Positions 21,765 through 35,311 are shown, counted from the stretch's first letter. The stretch: 64,000 bases of DNA from Limanda limanda (GCF_963576545.1 NC_083655.1:1217422-1281421), one strand, 5' to 3'. Numbers and translations: made by a program. Notes: generated by a model from the sequence alone, not told the origin.

Positions 21765-24700
21765 CTCAGAGTCTCCAGTCGACAGGTTGGACTCTGCTGT
21801 AGATCAAGCAGCTCCTTCACTGCTGAGTCCTGCAGGTCGTTGAGACTCAGATCCAGTTCTCTCAGATGAGAGGGGTTTGACCTCAGAGCTGAAGCCAGAG
21901 AAGAACAGATGATCTCTGACAGACTGCAGCTCGTCAACCTGGATAAAGAATAAAACTTAACTGTAAATTAAACTGAGTTCATGTGTGAAAATAACAGACA
22001 CATATTCATGTCAGCACAGACTCATAACATGGAAGATAAATATGAAATCAGACATTTGGACTAAAAACGAGTCCTGATTCAGTACAAACAGATTATTTGG
22101 ACCCGGTCTCTGTCCTGCAGATCAGTTTAGGAAATCCTGAAAAATGCTGTTTTATAGATATGAGATCTACAAAAGTCAGTCAGTGAACTGACCACAAAGT
22201 CTCCAGTCGACAGGTTGGACTCTGTAGAAAACCACACAGCTCCTTCACTCCTGAGTCCTGCAGCTTGTTGTAGCTCAGATGGAGTTTTCTCAAATGAGAG
22301 GGGTTTGACCTCAGAGCTGAAGCCAGAGAAGAACAGCTGATCTCTGACAGACTGCAGCTCGTCAACCTGGATAAAGAATAAAACTCAAATCTGGGCGCTC
22401 GTATCTCGTGGAGGAGGAGGGGGGGAGCTGGCTCATTAGCTTTTAAAGGTACAGGCACTCAAACCAGGTCAATCTGAGGAGTGGTGTTTTAGACAAGGTA
22501 AAAAGGTGCTGTTTTAAATGATCCTTGTGGTATTTTAACCAAAATATGTTAAAGACATTTCATTAAGACCCCAAGGAACCATATCAACTTGGGGTAAAAT
22601 GGGCATAATATTTCCCCCATTGAGCCTGACTCATTCCTTAGCGTTCATTCTACAAACATCTCTCAGCTCAGTATCAGTGTTCACTGTGAGGAACACATGT
22701 TCTGACCTTTGACCTTAAAGCTCCAGTGTGGAAGATTCAGGTGAAAGGATCCATTGTTAGAAACTGAAGAGAAAAGAATCCTAGAGATGTTTTCACTAGT
22801 TTCATCTGAATTGTACCAGTTGTTGTTTTCTATACTTTCGAATGAGATATTTATATTTAAATTCTTTCTATTTAAATGATATATTTACATACTTTATATT
22901 TTAACACTTTATATTTAAATACTTCATATTTACATACTATATATTTAAATACATTAAATTTAAATATTTCATATTAACATACTTTATTTTTAAACACTTT
23001 ATATTGACCTGCAACATGAAACTTCACCACTAGATGTCACTACTTTCTACACAATGAACCACTAACATTAAAACATGACGTCTGACCTAAGAGTCTCCAG
23101 TCGACAGGTTGGACTCTGTAGAAAACCACACAGCTCCTTCACTCCTGAGTCTTGCAGGTTGTTGAAGCTCAGATCCAGTTTTCTCAGATGAGAGGGGTTT
23201 GACCTCAGAGCTGAAGCCAGAGAAGAACAGCTGATCTCTGACAGACTGCAGCTCCACAACCTGGATAAAGAATAAAACTTAACCGTAAATTAAACTGAGT
23301 TCATGTGTGAAAATAACAGACACATATTCATGTCAGCACAGACTCATAACATGGGAGATAAATATGAAATCAGACATTTTGGAATTAAAACGAGTCAGTA
23401 AAAGTCAGTAATTCAGTAAAAATAGATTATTTGGACCCGGTCTCTGTCCTGCAGATCAGTTTAGGAAATCCAGAACTAAACTCAGTGTTTTAACAAGTAG
23501 CTGAATATTTAAAATGTCACAGATTAATTAATGAATGGCTTCAATTTATGTATGAAGAGGAATTATGTTAAATAAGAATTAAATGAGGTGAATTGTGTTT
23601 AAATGCTGTTTTATAGATATGAGATCTACAAAAGTCAGTCAGTGAACTGACTCCAGAGTCTCCAGTCGACAGGTTGGACTCTGTAGAAAACCACACAGCT
23701 CCTTCATTCCTGAGTCCTGCAGCTTGGTGTCTCTCAGATTCAGTTCTCTCAGATGAGAGGGGTTTGACCTCAGAGCTGAAGCCAGAGAAGAACAGCTGAT
23801 CTCTGACAGACTGCAGCTCTCCAACCTGGATAAAGAATAAAGCTTAACTGTAAATTAAATTGAGTTCATGTGTGAAAATAACAGAAACATATTCATTTGA
23901 GCACAGACTCATAACATGGAGGATAAATATGAAATCAGACATGTTGGACTAAAAACGAGTCCTGATTCAGTACAAATAGATTATTTGGTCCCGGTCTCTG
24001 TCCTGCAGATCAGTTTAGGAAATCCAGAACTAAACTCAGTGTTTTAACAAGTAGCTGAATATTGAAAATGTCACAGATTAATTAACGAATTGATTCAAGT
24101 TATGAATGAAGAGGAATTATGTTAAACTATAATTAAATTAGACAAAATGTGTATAAATGCTGTTTTATAGATATGAGATCTACAAAAGTCAGTCAGTGAA
24201 CTGACCTCAGAGTCTCCAATCGACAGGTCGGACTCTGTAGAAAACCACACAGCTCCTTCACTCCTGAGTCCTTCAGCCTTTTGTTGTCACTCAGATCCAG
24301 TTTTCTCAGATGAGAGGGGTTTGACCTCTGAGCTGAAGCCAGAGAAGAACAGCTGATCACTGACAGACTGCATTTCTCCAACCTGGATAAAGAATAAAAC
24401 TTAACTGTAAATTAAACTGAGTTCATGTGTAAAAATAAAGGACTTTGACTAAACATCACTGTCTCTGTTTTCAGACCTGAAGTCTGAGTCAAGTAGTTCT
24501 GAACATTTTCTGGAATTTTTCCTGCAGCCTCCTAATAAAGTTTCTGAGTGACTTCATGTGAGAATAGAGCAGGTGAATGTCCAGAGGATTCACAGAGTGC
24601 GAGTGGACGTGTTGATGAGGTTTCTAACACGTAACGGACGTGAAACTGGAAGAACACAAATATCTCAGGATGAAGAAGAGGAGCCGTACACGTAGAAGAC

Positions 24701-27700
24701 AAAGACGTCAACTTGGAAACACGTGGAGATTCCAGATCTTCTGGTGATGAGGGCCGATGCCGGTGTGGATGAGCTGTAAACAACAACACTGATCTTTCCA
24801 CAGCAGGATTTATATGTCATGTCCGGCCTCCTGCTGCTCTACAGGCTCCGCCTCCTGCTGCTCTCAAGGGCTCCGCCCCTGCTTCTCTACAGACTCCGCC
24901 TCCTGCTGCTCCACCCATTCTTCATATGTAGCATTCAAACTCCAGAAAATGTCCAGACACTATTTTACAGAGTACATGACTGAAAACAGCTTGAAAGTCC
25001 TTGTGTCCTCGGGGTTCAGTTGTTTGTAATACGTAACTTCACCACTAGATGTCTCTAAATATCTTGCTGGACATGTTCAGGAGTTGTACACGTGAACAAG
25101 TGGACTACGTTCACATGTACGACACCTGGAGATGTCACTAACTCCTTCACAATGAACCTGTAACTTAACTTAACTTAATGTAACCATGGTTATCATGGAG
25201 ATATGTGTTTTGGCTCCGCCCCTCGTCTGAATGTTCCCACATGTTCCTGTTGCTGTGAACGAGTCGGACCCGGACAATCTCCTGCTGCTGCTTCAGCTCC
25301 AGAAAATGTCCGACCCACTTGTCAGAACATGTTCCACAGTTGATGTGTGAAAGGGCGAGCAGTTCTATGATCATGTTTTCTTGAAGTGGTGATGATCTGA
25401 GCAGCAGTTGGACCAGTTGAAAGTGGTGCAGGGAGCCTGAGGAACACGTGTGTACGGGGCGGGACAGAGATCTAGTTGTGAAAAGATAAAGGCATGGACG
25501 ACCCCGTGTAAGTCCTGAAACCAGAGGAAGGGTTTCATGTTGGAAATGAACCCAAAGTAGAAGAAAAAGGGCTGAAGAACTTGGTCCTAAAAATAAAAGG
25601 AATGGAATATAATCCACTTGGACTCTGGACCCTGAAGGCCGATTTATAGTCGTTTTTTACGCACGCACGCACGCAGCTTCTACGGACTCGTTTTGGTTTA
25701 TAGTTCCACCAGGGTTGCGCGGGTTGCAACGCAATTCACCGCCAGACCACTAGGCGGAGTAAGTCTTTTTGTTGAAGTCGGCTCTTCTTCGTGTGTGGCA
25801 CACGTTTATTGACATCGCCACGGCGGCTCCTCAGAGCCTTTTTCTGGCGGACAAATCCGCCGGTTAGTGACGGGTTATACTAGTGGACATAGTTTCGGAT
25901 CTTTTCTGCCAAGTGCTCTTCTATTTTTGTCCATATTCGTTCTTCTAAACCTTCCGTGGTTTCCGCCGTGATGGGATGTAGTAAGCAGACCAATCACAAG
26001 CCTTGCGGGCTGCGTGAGGCTCGCGTCGCTTTGTCGTATAGTTAGAAAAATTGGCTGACGCGCGCAAGCCGCAACACGCCCCCCGCAAGTACGCATGGGG
26101 CGTGTCGCGTCGCTCGCGTGCGTCCGTCCGTCCGTAAAAAGCCGAGTATAAATCGGCCTTGAGCCCAGTCCCAGACCACCAACGCAGCACGCTGTCATGT
26201 GGTCAGTCCACAGGACCACCGGGACAAGTCCTGGTTAGCTTCCACAGAAACATTACATGGACACATAGTCCAGCATTGGATTGTTTCTCTGTCAGTGAAA
26301 CTTCAGTCACATTGAACCTGACTCGGTCCTCAGCGCTCATTCTACAAATATCTCTCAGTATCAGTGTTCACTGTTAGGAATACATGTTCTGACCTTTGAC
26401 CTTAGCTCAAGTGTGGAAGATTCAGGTAAATTGATCCATTGTTAGAAACTGAAGAGAAAAGAATCCTAGAGATGTTTTCACTAGTTTCATCTGAATTGTA
26501 CCAATTGATGTTTTCTTTACTTTAGAATGAGACATTTATATTTAAATACTTTATATTTCCATACTTCACATTTTCATACTATATATTTACGTACTTTATA
26601 TTTAACTTTATATTTAACATTAAAACATGATGTCTGACCTCAGAGTCTCCAGTCGACAGGTTGGACTCTGTAGAAAACCACACAGCTCCTTCACTCCTGA
26701 GACCTTCAGCTTGTTTTCACTCAGATCCAGTTCTCTCAGATGAGAGGGGTTTGACCTCAGAGCTGAAGCCAGAGAAGAACAGCTGATCTCTGACAGTCTG
26801 CAGCTCCTCAACCTGAATAAAGGATAAAACTTAACTGTAAATTAAACTGAGTTCATGTGTGAAAATAACTGACACATGTTCATGTCAGCACAGACTCATA
26901 ACATGGAAGATAAATATGAAATCAGACATGTTGGACTAAAAACGAGTCCTGATTCAGTTCAAATAGATTATTTGGACCCGGTCTCTGTCATGCAGATCAG
27001 TTTAGGAAATCCAGAACTTAACTCAGTTTTAAAAAAAATAGATGAATATTTAAAATGTCACAGATTAATGAATGGATTCAAGTTGTGGGTAGTTGACAAA
27101 TAAGGGTGAAACAGTATTTTTTAAATAAAGTTCTAATGAGGATAACAGTTGTATGAAATTATAATGTTCAAATGCTGAATTTTTTTAAACTGCTAGTGTT
27201 CTGTGGATTTCACACCACATTTCATTGTGGTGTGACGGGCCGTCACACCACAGGACATTTTCATCCTTGTGGCCATTTTGAGTCATTGCTATACAAGACT
27301 GACCTTATCTATTATGCTAATTGAATAATAACACAGTTTAACCTTAATATGTTTAATTCAATTTTTACAATTTTTTTTTTACAATTTTTTTTTTACAAAT
27401 TTTTAACTACAGCCGTCACACTACAGGACTCTCAAAAAATGTCACATTCATTGTCTGACAGAAAGAGTGAAATTAATAAAATTAATCAGAGGTTAACAGT
27501 CACCTTTCAACAAACAAGGTACATTCCAACATCTGGGGGACTTCCTGGTAGTGGGATAAACTAAGGGCACCTATAGTTGTCCATGTAACTGCGGTTTCAA
27601 AAATCTGATTTTCCATGTCACGCCACAGGACATTATTTGTGTTACGAAAGTTATTTAGCTGTAAATACTAATATACTAGTTTTGTGCATATTAAAACCTA

Positions 27701-30700
27701 ATATTAATAAATTCATTATATACAATATAATGCCAAGGCAGTTATTACCTGCTCCAGATATTTCTGGTTTATTTTGTTAATATGTAAGTTTAATGCTTCA
27801 CCTACGTTACGGTCACACCGCAGGACATTTTGCGTATTCACCTTAAAATATAATCAAAACATAACAGATATTTCATACATAATCATAAGTTTAAAACAAA
27901 GTACCATAATATGCATCACATCCATGTGTTGTTTAAGTGGTTAAATGCATCTAAATAAACATTCACACTTAATTACAGAAAAATCATGCGTCATGTCATC
28001 CATCCATGTATGAAGAGGAATTATGTTAAATTAGAATTAAATGAGATAAATTGTGTATAAATGCTGTTTTATAGATATGACATCTACAAAAGTCAGTCAG
28101 TGAACTGACCTCAGAGTCTCCAGTAGACAGGTTGGACTCTGTAGAAAACCACACAGCTCCTTCACTCCTGAGTCCTGCAGCTTGTTGTCACTCAGATCCA
28201 GTTCTCTCAGATGAGAGGGGTTTGACCTCAGAGCTGAAGCCAGAGAAGAACAGCTGATCTCTGACAGTCTGCAGTTCCTCAACCTGGATAAAGAAATATG
28301 AATATTAGAATGTGTCCTCCTGTTGTTGTGGATCGTCATCATGTCAACACAGACTCTCAACATGCTGCTGACCTCAGTCCAGTCTGTGACCTGAACATAA
28401 ATATCAGATCAGACATGTTGGACCATTGTTTCATTCATCAGCTTCTTCTCTGTGTGTTGGTCACTGAGCAGGTTTGTGTAATTAAACACTGTTTAAAGTA
28501 GGGACGGCTCCTGATGTCACTTCCTGTTTGTTTCTATACTTATCAACTGTCCAACGTGTTTCAATAAGAATGTGTCTTATTTTGAAAACCTGAGGAGGAC
28601 GAGTGCTCGGCCTCAGTCCACATGTTATTTACTGACACTTTCTCAGTGATCAGGAGCAGGTGTGTGTCCGGTTGAATGGAATTAAGGGGGGCGTGACTGA
28701 CAGGCTGGGTGAGGGACAGATGACTGAGGGACAGTGAGCAGAGCAGAACTGAGACCATTTAAATAAATAATGACCCAATAAGAAATAAAGTCTAAAAAGT
28801 GAAGAAGGATTTAAGGACCTCAGAGTCTCCAGTCGACAGTTTGGACTCTCCAGTCCAGAACACAGCAGCTTCACTTCTGAATCCTGCAGCTCGTTGTTCC
28901 TCAGATCCAGTTCTCTCAGATGTGAGGGGTCTGACTTCAGAGCTGAGGCCACGACTTCACAGTGAGTCTTTGAGAGTTCACAACCAACGAGTCTGTATTT
29001 AAAGAAAATATCTGTTAATAATAAAATCAGAAAACACAACATTCATACAAAACGTGATCATGTGACCCTCACCCTGGTAAATCCCCTCTTTGTTAAAAAC
29101 TCCTCAACAGAATCCTTTCAGATTTGGTTCAAGCGTTGATTCAGACTGACAGAGGAACTCATTAGATTCAGGTGGTAAAAGGTTAAAGGTCAAGGTCACA
29201 CAACATGTTCATTCAGACTGACAGAGGAACTCATTAGAGTTCCTCTGTCATTAGAGTCGACAACGAAAGAGTCTGTAATTAAAGAAAATATCTGATCGAA
29301 TAAAATCAGAAATTACAACATTCATACAAAACGTGATCATGTGACCCTCACCCTGGTAAATCCCCTCTTTGCCTCATGAACATGTTAAAAACTCCTCAAG
29401 AGAATCCTTTCAGATTTGGTCCAAGTGTTCATTTAGACTGACAGAGGAACTCATTAGATTTAGGTGGTCAGAGGTCAAAGGTCAAGGTCACACAACATGT
29501 TCATGGCTTGTTGAAGTCTCAAATCTGTCTTTAGAGGATTTCTTCACATTCTGACCAGTTGGACTCAAAGATAAACTGATTAGATCTCGATCCACATGTC
29601 TTATGGTTAGTGGAGGAAGCTGGAGAACCCAGAGAAAACCCTGCAGACACCAGGAGAACCTCCTCCTCACAGAGAGGCTGCACTAACAGTGTTGACCACT
29701 GCAACACCATGCTGCCCAAAACAATGAGGATCATTTAACACTGAGTGTATTAGAAGAACGACTCATCTCCACTGATTGAACATGTTATTGATCATGTCTG
29801 GACTCACCGAGCCTTCCTGCAGTTCCTCACAGCTGGGATCAGTCTCCGTCGACCCTGGTATGTTGTGTTGAACTTCTTCAGGTCCAACTCATCCAGAACC
29901 TCCTCTGACATCTGCAGCATGTAGGCCAGAGCTGAGCAGTGGATCTCAGAGAGTTTCTCCTTTGATCTGTTCTTTGACTTCAGGAACTGTTTCATCTGCT
30001 GATGAACTGAGTGGTCGTTCATCTCAGTCAGACAGTGGAAGATGTTGATGCTTCTGTCAGGAGAAATGTCATCACTCTTCATCTTCTTCAGGTTGTTGAT
30101 GACTCTCTGGATGATCTTTGGATTGTTCCCTGTCCGACCCAGCAGGTCTCCTAAGACTCTCTGGTTGGACTCCAGACTGAGGCCGTGAAGGAAGCGAACA
30201 AACAGGTCCAGGTGACCATTTGTACTGGTGAGGGATTTCTCCATGGTTCTCTTCAGGAGGTCATCCAGGGAGAAGGTACTGTCTGTGTCCCCACATGTTC
30301 CCAATAAGTTGTTGAGTTCTTCTGTGTTCCTCTTGGTGTAACAGTGGAACATGTAGACTGCAGCCAGAAACTCCTGAACGCTCAGATGAACAAAGCAGTA
30401 GACTGATTTCTGGAAGATCACACACTCTCTTCTGAAGATCTCAGTACAAACTCCTGAGTACACCGAGGCCTCTGTGACATTAAGACCACACCGCTCCAGG
30501 TCTTCTTGGTAGAACATGATGTTTCCTTCCTCCAGATGTTTAAGTGCCAGCCTCCCCAGCTTCAGGAGAACGTCCCTGTCAGCCTCCGTCAGCTGCTGTG
30601 GACTCGTCTCATGTCCCTCACCGTACTTGATGTTCTTCCTCTTTGTCTGAACCAGCAGGAAGTGTGAGTACAGCTCAGTCAGGGTCTTGGGCAGCTCTCC

Positions 30701-33700
30701 TCTCTGGTCTGTGGTCAACATGTGCTCCAGAACTGTAGCACTGATCCAGCAGAAGACTGGGATTTGACACATGATGTGGAGGCTCCTGGACGTCTTGATG
30801 TGTGAGATGATTCTGCTGCACAGCTCTTCATCACTGAATCTCCTCCTGAAGTACTCCTCCTTCTGGGCCTCAGTGAAGCCTCGTACTTCTGTGACCCTGT
30901 CAACACATGGAGGAGGGATCTGATTGGCCGCCGCAGGTCTGGAGGTTATCCAGACGAGAGCCGAGGGAAGCAGATTCCCCCGGATGAGGTTTGTCAGCAG
31001 CACGTTGACTGATGACCTCTGTGTGACCTCAGACACAAGCTCCCTGTGGTTGAAGTCCAGAGAAAGTCTGCTTTCATCCAGGCCATCAAAGATGAACAAA
31101 GGTTTACAGACAGCGAGCGTCTCTGCCGTGAGCTTCTGTAACGCTGGATGGAAAACACGGAGCAGCGTGAGGAGACTGTGCTGCTGGTCCTTCACCAGGT
31201 TCAGCTCCCTGAACGAAAGCACAGTCAGCAGACCCACATCCTGGTTCTCTAAACCCTCTGCCCAGTCCAGAGTGAACTTCTGCACCGAGAAGGTTTTTCC
31301 AACGCCAGCGACGCCGTTGGTCAGGACGACTCTGATGCTGCTCTGCTGGTCAGTGGAGGCTTCAAAGATGTCGTGGCACCTGATGGGAGTGTCGTGGAGG
31401 ATCTTCTTCTTGGAAGCCGTCTCAAGCTGCCTCACCTCATGTTGAGTATTAACCTCTTCACTCTGTCCCTCTGTGATGTAGAGCTCAGTGTAGACCCTGT
31501 TGAGGAGGGTTCTACTTCCTGTTTCATCACTTCCTTCAGTCACATGTTCACATCTCCTCCTCAGACTGAGCTGATGTTCATCTAAAACCTCCTGCAGACC
31601 ACGATCTGCTGACGGACAGAAAATAAAAGCTTTTTAACTTTGTGCTTTTCTAACGATGTTAAATGTTGATGCTGTATGAAGGAACAAAATAAAAGCACAT
31701 GTGCTGTTGTCAGAAGTGAAGACATCAGCAGACACATGTACAGTGCTGCTCTGACCGGCTGTCTGACCTCCAGCTCCTGTTCTGGATCTTTTTCCACACT
31801 GGGGACAGGAGGAGTCTCCAGAAGAACCAGACTGGTCCCAGTATGAGGTGATGCACTGTCTGCAGAACCAGTGTCCACAGCTGGTGGAGACTGGATCCTT
31901 CAGGACGTCCTGACACGAAGCACAGCAGGACGACTGCTCCTCCTCAGAAACATGACTCCTCTTCCTCTCCCTGTGAAGACATTTCCTGATCACTCACATG
32001 TCACAGGTTGTCATTTTGTCATGATTGATTGACAGCTTCAAGATGACTGCAGTTAAGCATCTGAAGTCAGGCAGACTCCAGAGTAACAAGTTGGCAACTC
32101 ATATTTTTTATAAAGCACATTTAAAATGATTAATAATGGAGACATGAGAAGCACAAGACAAACAGGTTCAAACTGGAAATACTGACAATTGTTTCCAGAC
32201 TCATGAGGTCAGAGACCTTTGACCATTGAAATCTAAACAGTTCATCTTTAAGACCAAGTGACAAGAGGTCAAAATGTGAAGGAACTTCCTCACGACAGAC
32301 TTGGGACATCCTGTTCAAGAGGCCCAAACATGATTTGTGAGGCCACCGTGACCTTCGACCACCCAAATCTGGGGAATAAGTTTAGGAGAACATTTGTACC
32401 GAATTTGAAGAAAGTCCCTCAGGGTGATCTTGAGATATCCCGTTCACAAGAAAGGTCTGGACGGACAGAGCCTGAGAACAAGGGGCTTCTGGCTGCTGGG
32501 TGTCACAGAGTAAAGGGTCTCAAGAGCTTTGAAGGTCAGATATATTTAACTTTGTTTTCATTGACTTGTACAAAGCTCCAGGGTTTGATATCATTAAGAC
32601 AGTTAAAAAAATGTATTGGGGCAAGCTGCAGCCGTCAGGTGGAACTCGAGGATAAAACTATGTCGTCTGCATTAAAGTTAGAAAGACGATTGTACTTTTG
32701 ATGGATCGAGCAGAGAAGTCACAGGAACAGTGAAAATAAAAGTGGTCCATGAATTGAACCTTGATGGTCACAACAATCGATGGGAGCAGAGGATGAAAGA
32801 AGGTTCCGTCTCTCGTTAAGGAAGCGAAACGTTTCAACACTGGACGATGAAGAGCAACTTGGACCTGGAGGTGTTTTACTAACATGTCAGGACTGTGTGG
32901 AAGGCTGTGGTGACGTCCAGCAGAACTCAAACAGCAGCAGACCCAGAGGCCACAGACAGAAGGATGTGGTCATGAACCTTCAACAGAGCAGATTCTAATG
33001 AGCTGAGCCACAAACACACTGGAGTCCGTTAAAGATCCTCAAAGAGAAACCTGGGAGAAGTTATTATGCTCACTGGGATTCACGGTTGTTTCTTTAGATG
33101 AGTGGATGGTGCAACTTGCTTCTCTGTCAGACCTCGATGCAGAATGACTCCACGTGATTTACATTACTAACCTCCACAGAGGAGGATGAGTGGGACCCCT
33201 GGTTTCTAATGAGCCAATCTTCTCCACCTGGTGTAAGAGCCCATCTCCTGTTACAAGCAGTGACGTCAACTCAATAAACAGAGAGCAGTTTGGAGGTTGA
33301 CGGGTTCGTGATCTGTTACTTCATGTGTGAGGTGGAAATATAGCAACATTACTGTGTTTAAAACTAAAACACAGTAATGTTGATGTTGCCTAAGACTCCT
33401 GAGATCTTCTATTCTTCCACCTGTGTCACTAAAGATCATCTGTTGGATCAGCTGGGGCCTGCAGCTACTCCGTCCCCCTTTGTCCACAATTAATGTGGTT
33501 TTAATTCTGAGATAATGTTACGAGAACAAAGTGACCTCAGTGGTCAGCATCAACTCACCAACATGAAAAACATATTTAGAGCTACAAGCAGTGACCTCCA
33601 CCAAATAAACACTGAGAGAAAGTGGAGAGTTTGCAGGTTCACATGTTTGTAGCAGGTCTCTTACTCTGTGTGTGAGGGTCCAGGTTCTTTACTGAAGCCT

Positions 33701-34015
33701 GGAGGAGGTCTCATGGACATGTCACTCTTCAGAGACAGACAGCTGGACCCTGGAGACTCTGCTCTCAGTCTGTGGTCCTGACCTCTGCAAACACAAACAG
33801 GTTTTTATGCAGAACACATCATTCACTGGTTCATTCTCTGAGGATTCAGTTTGGAGGTTCACATGTTTGTAGCAGGTCTCTTACTCTGTGTGTGAGGGTC
33901 CAGGTTCTTTACTGAAGCCTGGAGGAGGTCTCATGGACATGTCACTCTTCAGAGACACACAGGTGAACCCTGGAGACTCTGCTCTTTCGTCCACTTCCTC
34001 CTCATAACCACTCAT
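21765..34015 (-). CDS. NLRC3-like NLR with RING, FISNA-NACHT and eight LRR exons
   Basis: Predicted cytosolic innate immune receptor of the large fish NLRC3-like family. Exons, in order: 34015-33885 (start MSGYEEE), 33784-33665, 31970-31768 (RING), 31605-29808 (FISNA-NACHT), then LRR exons 28992-28819, 28283-28110, 26812-26639, 24382-24206, 23825-23652, 23260-23087, 22366-22193 and 21938-21765. All have AG/GT sites and the phases join without a stop. Exons 1-2 repeat a 40-residue N-terminal module ([28 protein letters not shown]). The RING exon has [13 protein letters not shown] and CPQC. NACHT has the P-loop [10 protein letters not shown] (about residue 250) and Walker [11 protein letters not shown]. 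Seven LRR exons are 174 bp and one is 177 bp. The last coding exon is not identified and no B30.2 domain is seen. One of many paralogues, so no symbol is given. Confidence 0.85.
22385..22620. repeat. Dispersed fish repeat in NLR intron
   Basis: Contains GAGCTGGCTCATTAGC and CTTGGGGTAAAATGGGCATA, phrases I recognise from a common fish interspersed repeat. It sits immediately upstream (minus strand) of the LRR exon at 22193-22366. A local open frame crosses from it into that exon but is not supported as coding. Confidence 0.5.
24590..25340. repeat. Dispersed repeat shared with eif2s3 intron 6
   Basis: Closely similar to 40225-40600, sharing for example GAAGAAGAGGAGCC, GGAGATTCCAGATCTTCTGG and TGCTGCTCTACAGGCTCCGCC-like phrases in the same order. 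The copy here has an internal insertion around 24930-25200. No coding capacity is recognised and no terminal repeats were found, so the class is unknown. Confidence 0.65.
25636..26159. mobile_element. PIF/Harbinger-like MITE with 3-bp TGA duplication
   Basis: The ends are inverted repeats beginning AGGCCGATTTATA (left) and, on the other strand, AGGCCGATTTATACTCGG (right), continuing into CGT/CGCACG-rich sequence. TGA flanks both sides (25633-25635 and 26160-26162), fitting the 3-bp TNA duplication of PIF/Harbinger elements. The 524-bp interior is GC-rich compared with the intron and has no complete transposase. Confidence 0.65.
27180..27860. repeat. Intronic stretch with four spaced CACACCACAGGACATTTT motifs
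   Basis: Variants of GTCACACCACAGGACAT begin at 27242, 27415, 27617 and 27812, in the same orientation, 173, 202 and 195 bp apart. Sequence between them is AT-rich and not obviously repeated. It could be a decayed satellite with a conserved box or an unknown element. Confidence 0.5.
28985..29520. repeat. Tandem duplication and SINE-like repeat in NLR intron
   Basis: 28985-29095 is repeated at 29262-29372 (AACATTCATACAAAACGTGA in both), and the following GACAGAGGAACTCATTAGA phrase occurs three times. The repeat includes CAAAGGTCAAGGTCACAC, a common fish interspersed motif. Confidence 0.7.
32030..33660. other. NLR intron between N-terminal and RING exons
   Basis: About 1.7 kb of intron. 32200-32480 contains a common fish interspersed repeat (AAGTCCCTCAGGGTGATCTT and neighbours, plus CCGTGACCTTCGACCACCC). 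33344-33382 holds a perfect 16-bp hairpin. Part of 33580-33660 resembles the intron next to exon 2. No extra exon is supported. Confidence 0.6.
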
Positions 34016-34770
34016 CTTCAGTCTGAGAGGAAAAACACTGTGAGTTCAAAGGAATCTGGACAAACCAGTCTGTTCAAGAAACACACCCACAAATACCAAG
34101 CAAGGACACACACACGCACTCAGGTGACTGTACCGTATGATCGTGAAAACACGTTGTGTTATTAAACACTTGATGAACAGATGAAGATAACAAGTGAAAC
34201 TGTGAGTTAACTCTGTTAATTAGTCCTTTGAAGGCTCTTTGATCCAGACCTGCTGTTCACATCTGTCTCTGGGATCCAGTGAAAAACACTGTGAGCTCAA
34301 ACACACACAATGAAGCCAGGTAGTAAACTCAGTGTTTCTTCAAATATAACAGTCAACCCTCCTACACTGTTTCCCTGTTGTCACGGTAACCTGAGACAGT
34401 TGTAGGTTTAATGTGTTGGACTCAGCCGATCACAGCGTTGAGTCAAACTGTTGATTGACTGACAGAAGTTCATCCTGAATCTTCTTCTTTTTAAAGTCCA
34501 CGAGTAGAAAACTGACTCAGAGTCTGTGACTGTAAAATAATATGAATGAATAATATAAATGTAGCTGAACACTCACCAGCTTCAGACTTCACGTCTCCTC
34601 CGTCTGCTCCTTGAAGTTAGAACCAGTCTGAACACTTTCACTTTCACTGGAGGCTCCTCCCCCTCTCTGCAGGTACTGGAAATCGATCAACTCGATCAAA
34701 GTGTCCTAATAACTCAGTGTTTATTGTTAAAGTGTAAAGTGAAAACAGGTCAGAGGAGGAAACACACCGG
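34016..34770 (-). promoter_or_regulatory. NLR 5' flank and likely promoter, copy B
   Basis: Upstream sequence of the complete NLR gene, matching 37-600 over most of 34262-34760. The inserted part 34041-34125 matches the sequence that follows the two truncated first exons at 35.3 and 36.8 kb. No clear TATA box was identified. Confidence 0.5.
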
Positions 34771-34774
34771 ACTT

Positions 34775-35311
<537 letters not shown>

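Noticed and set aside
22180..22458. Alternative NLR start ([10 protein letters not shown]...) fused to an LRR exon
   Set aside because: The upstream part is an interspersed repeat and a normal splice acceptor separates it from the LRR exon.
32658..32998. Small open frames in the NLR intron
   Set aside because: No domain, no splice support, and they overlap interspersed repeat sequence.
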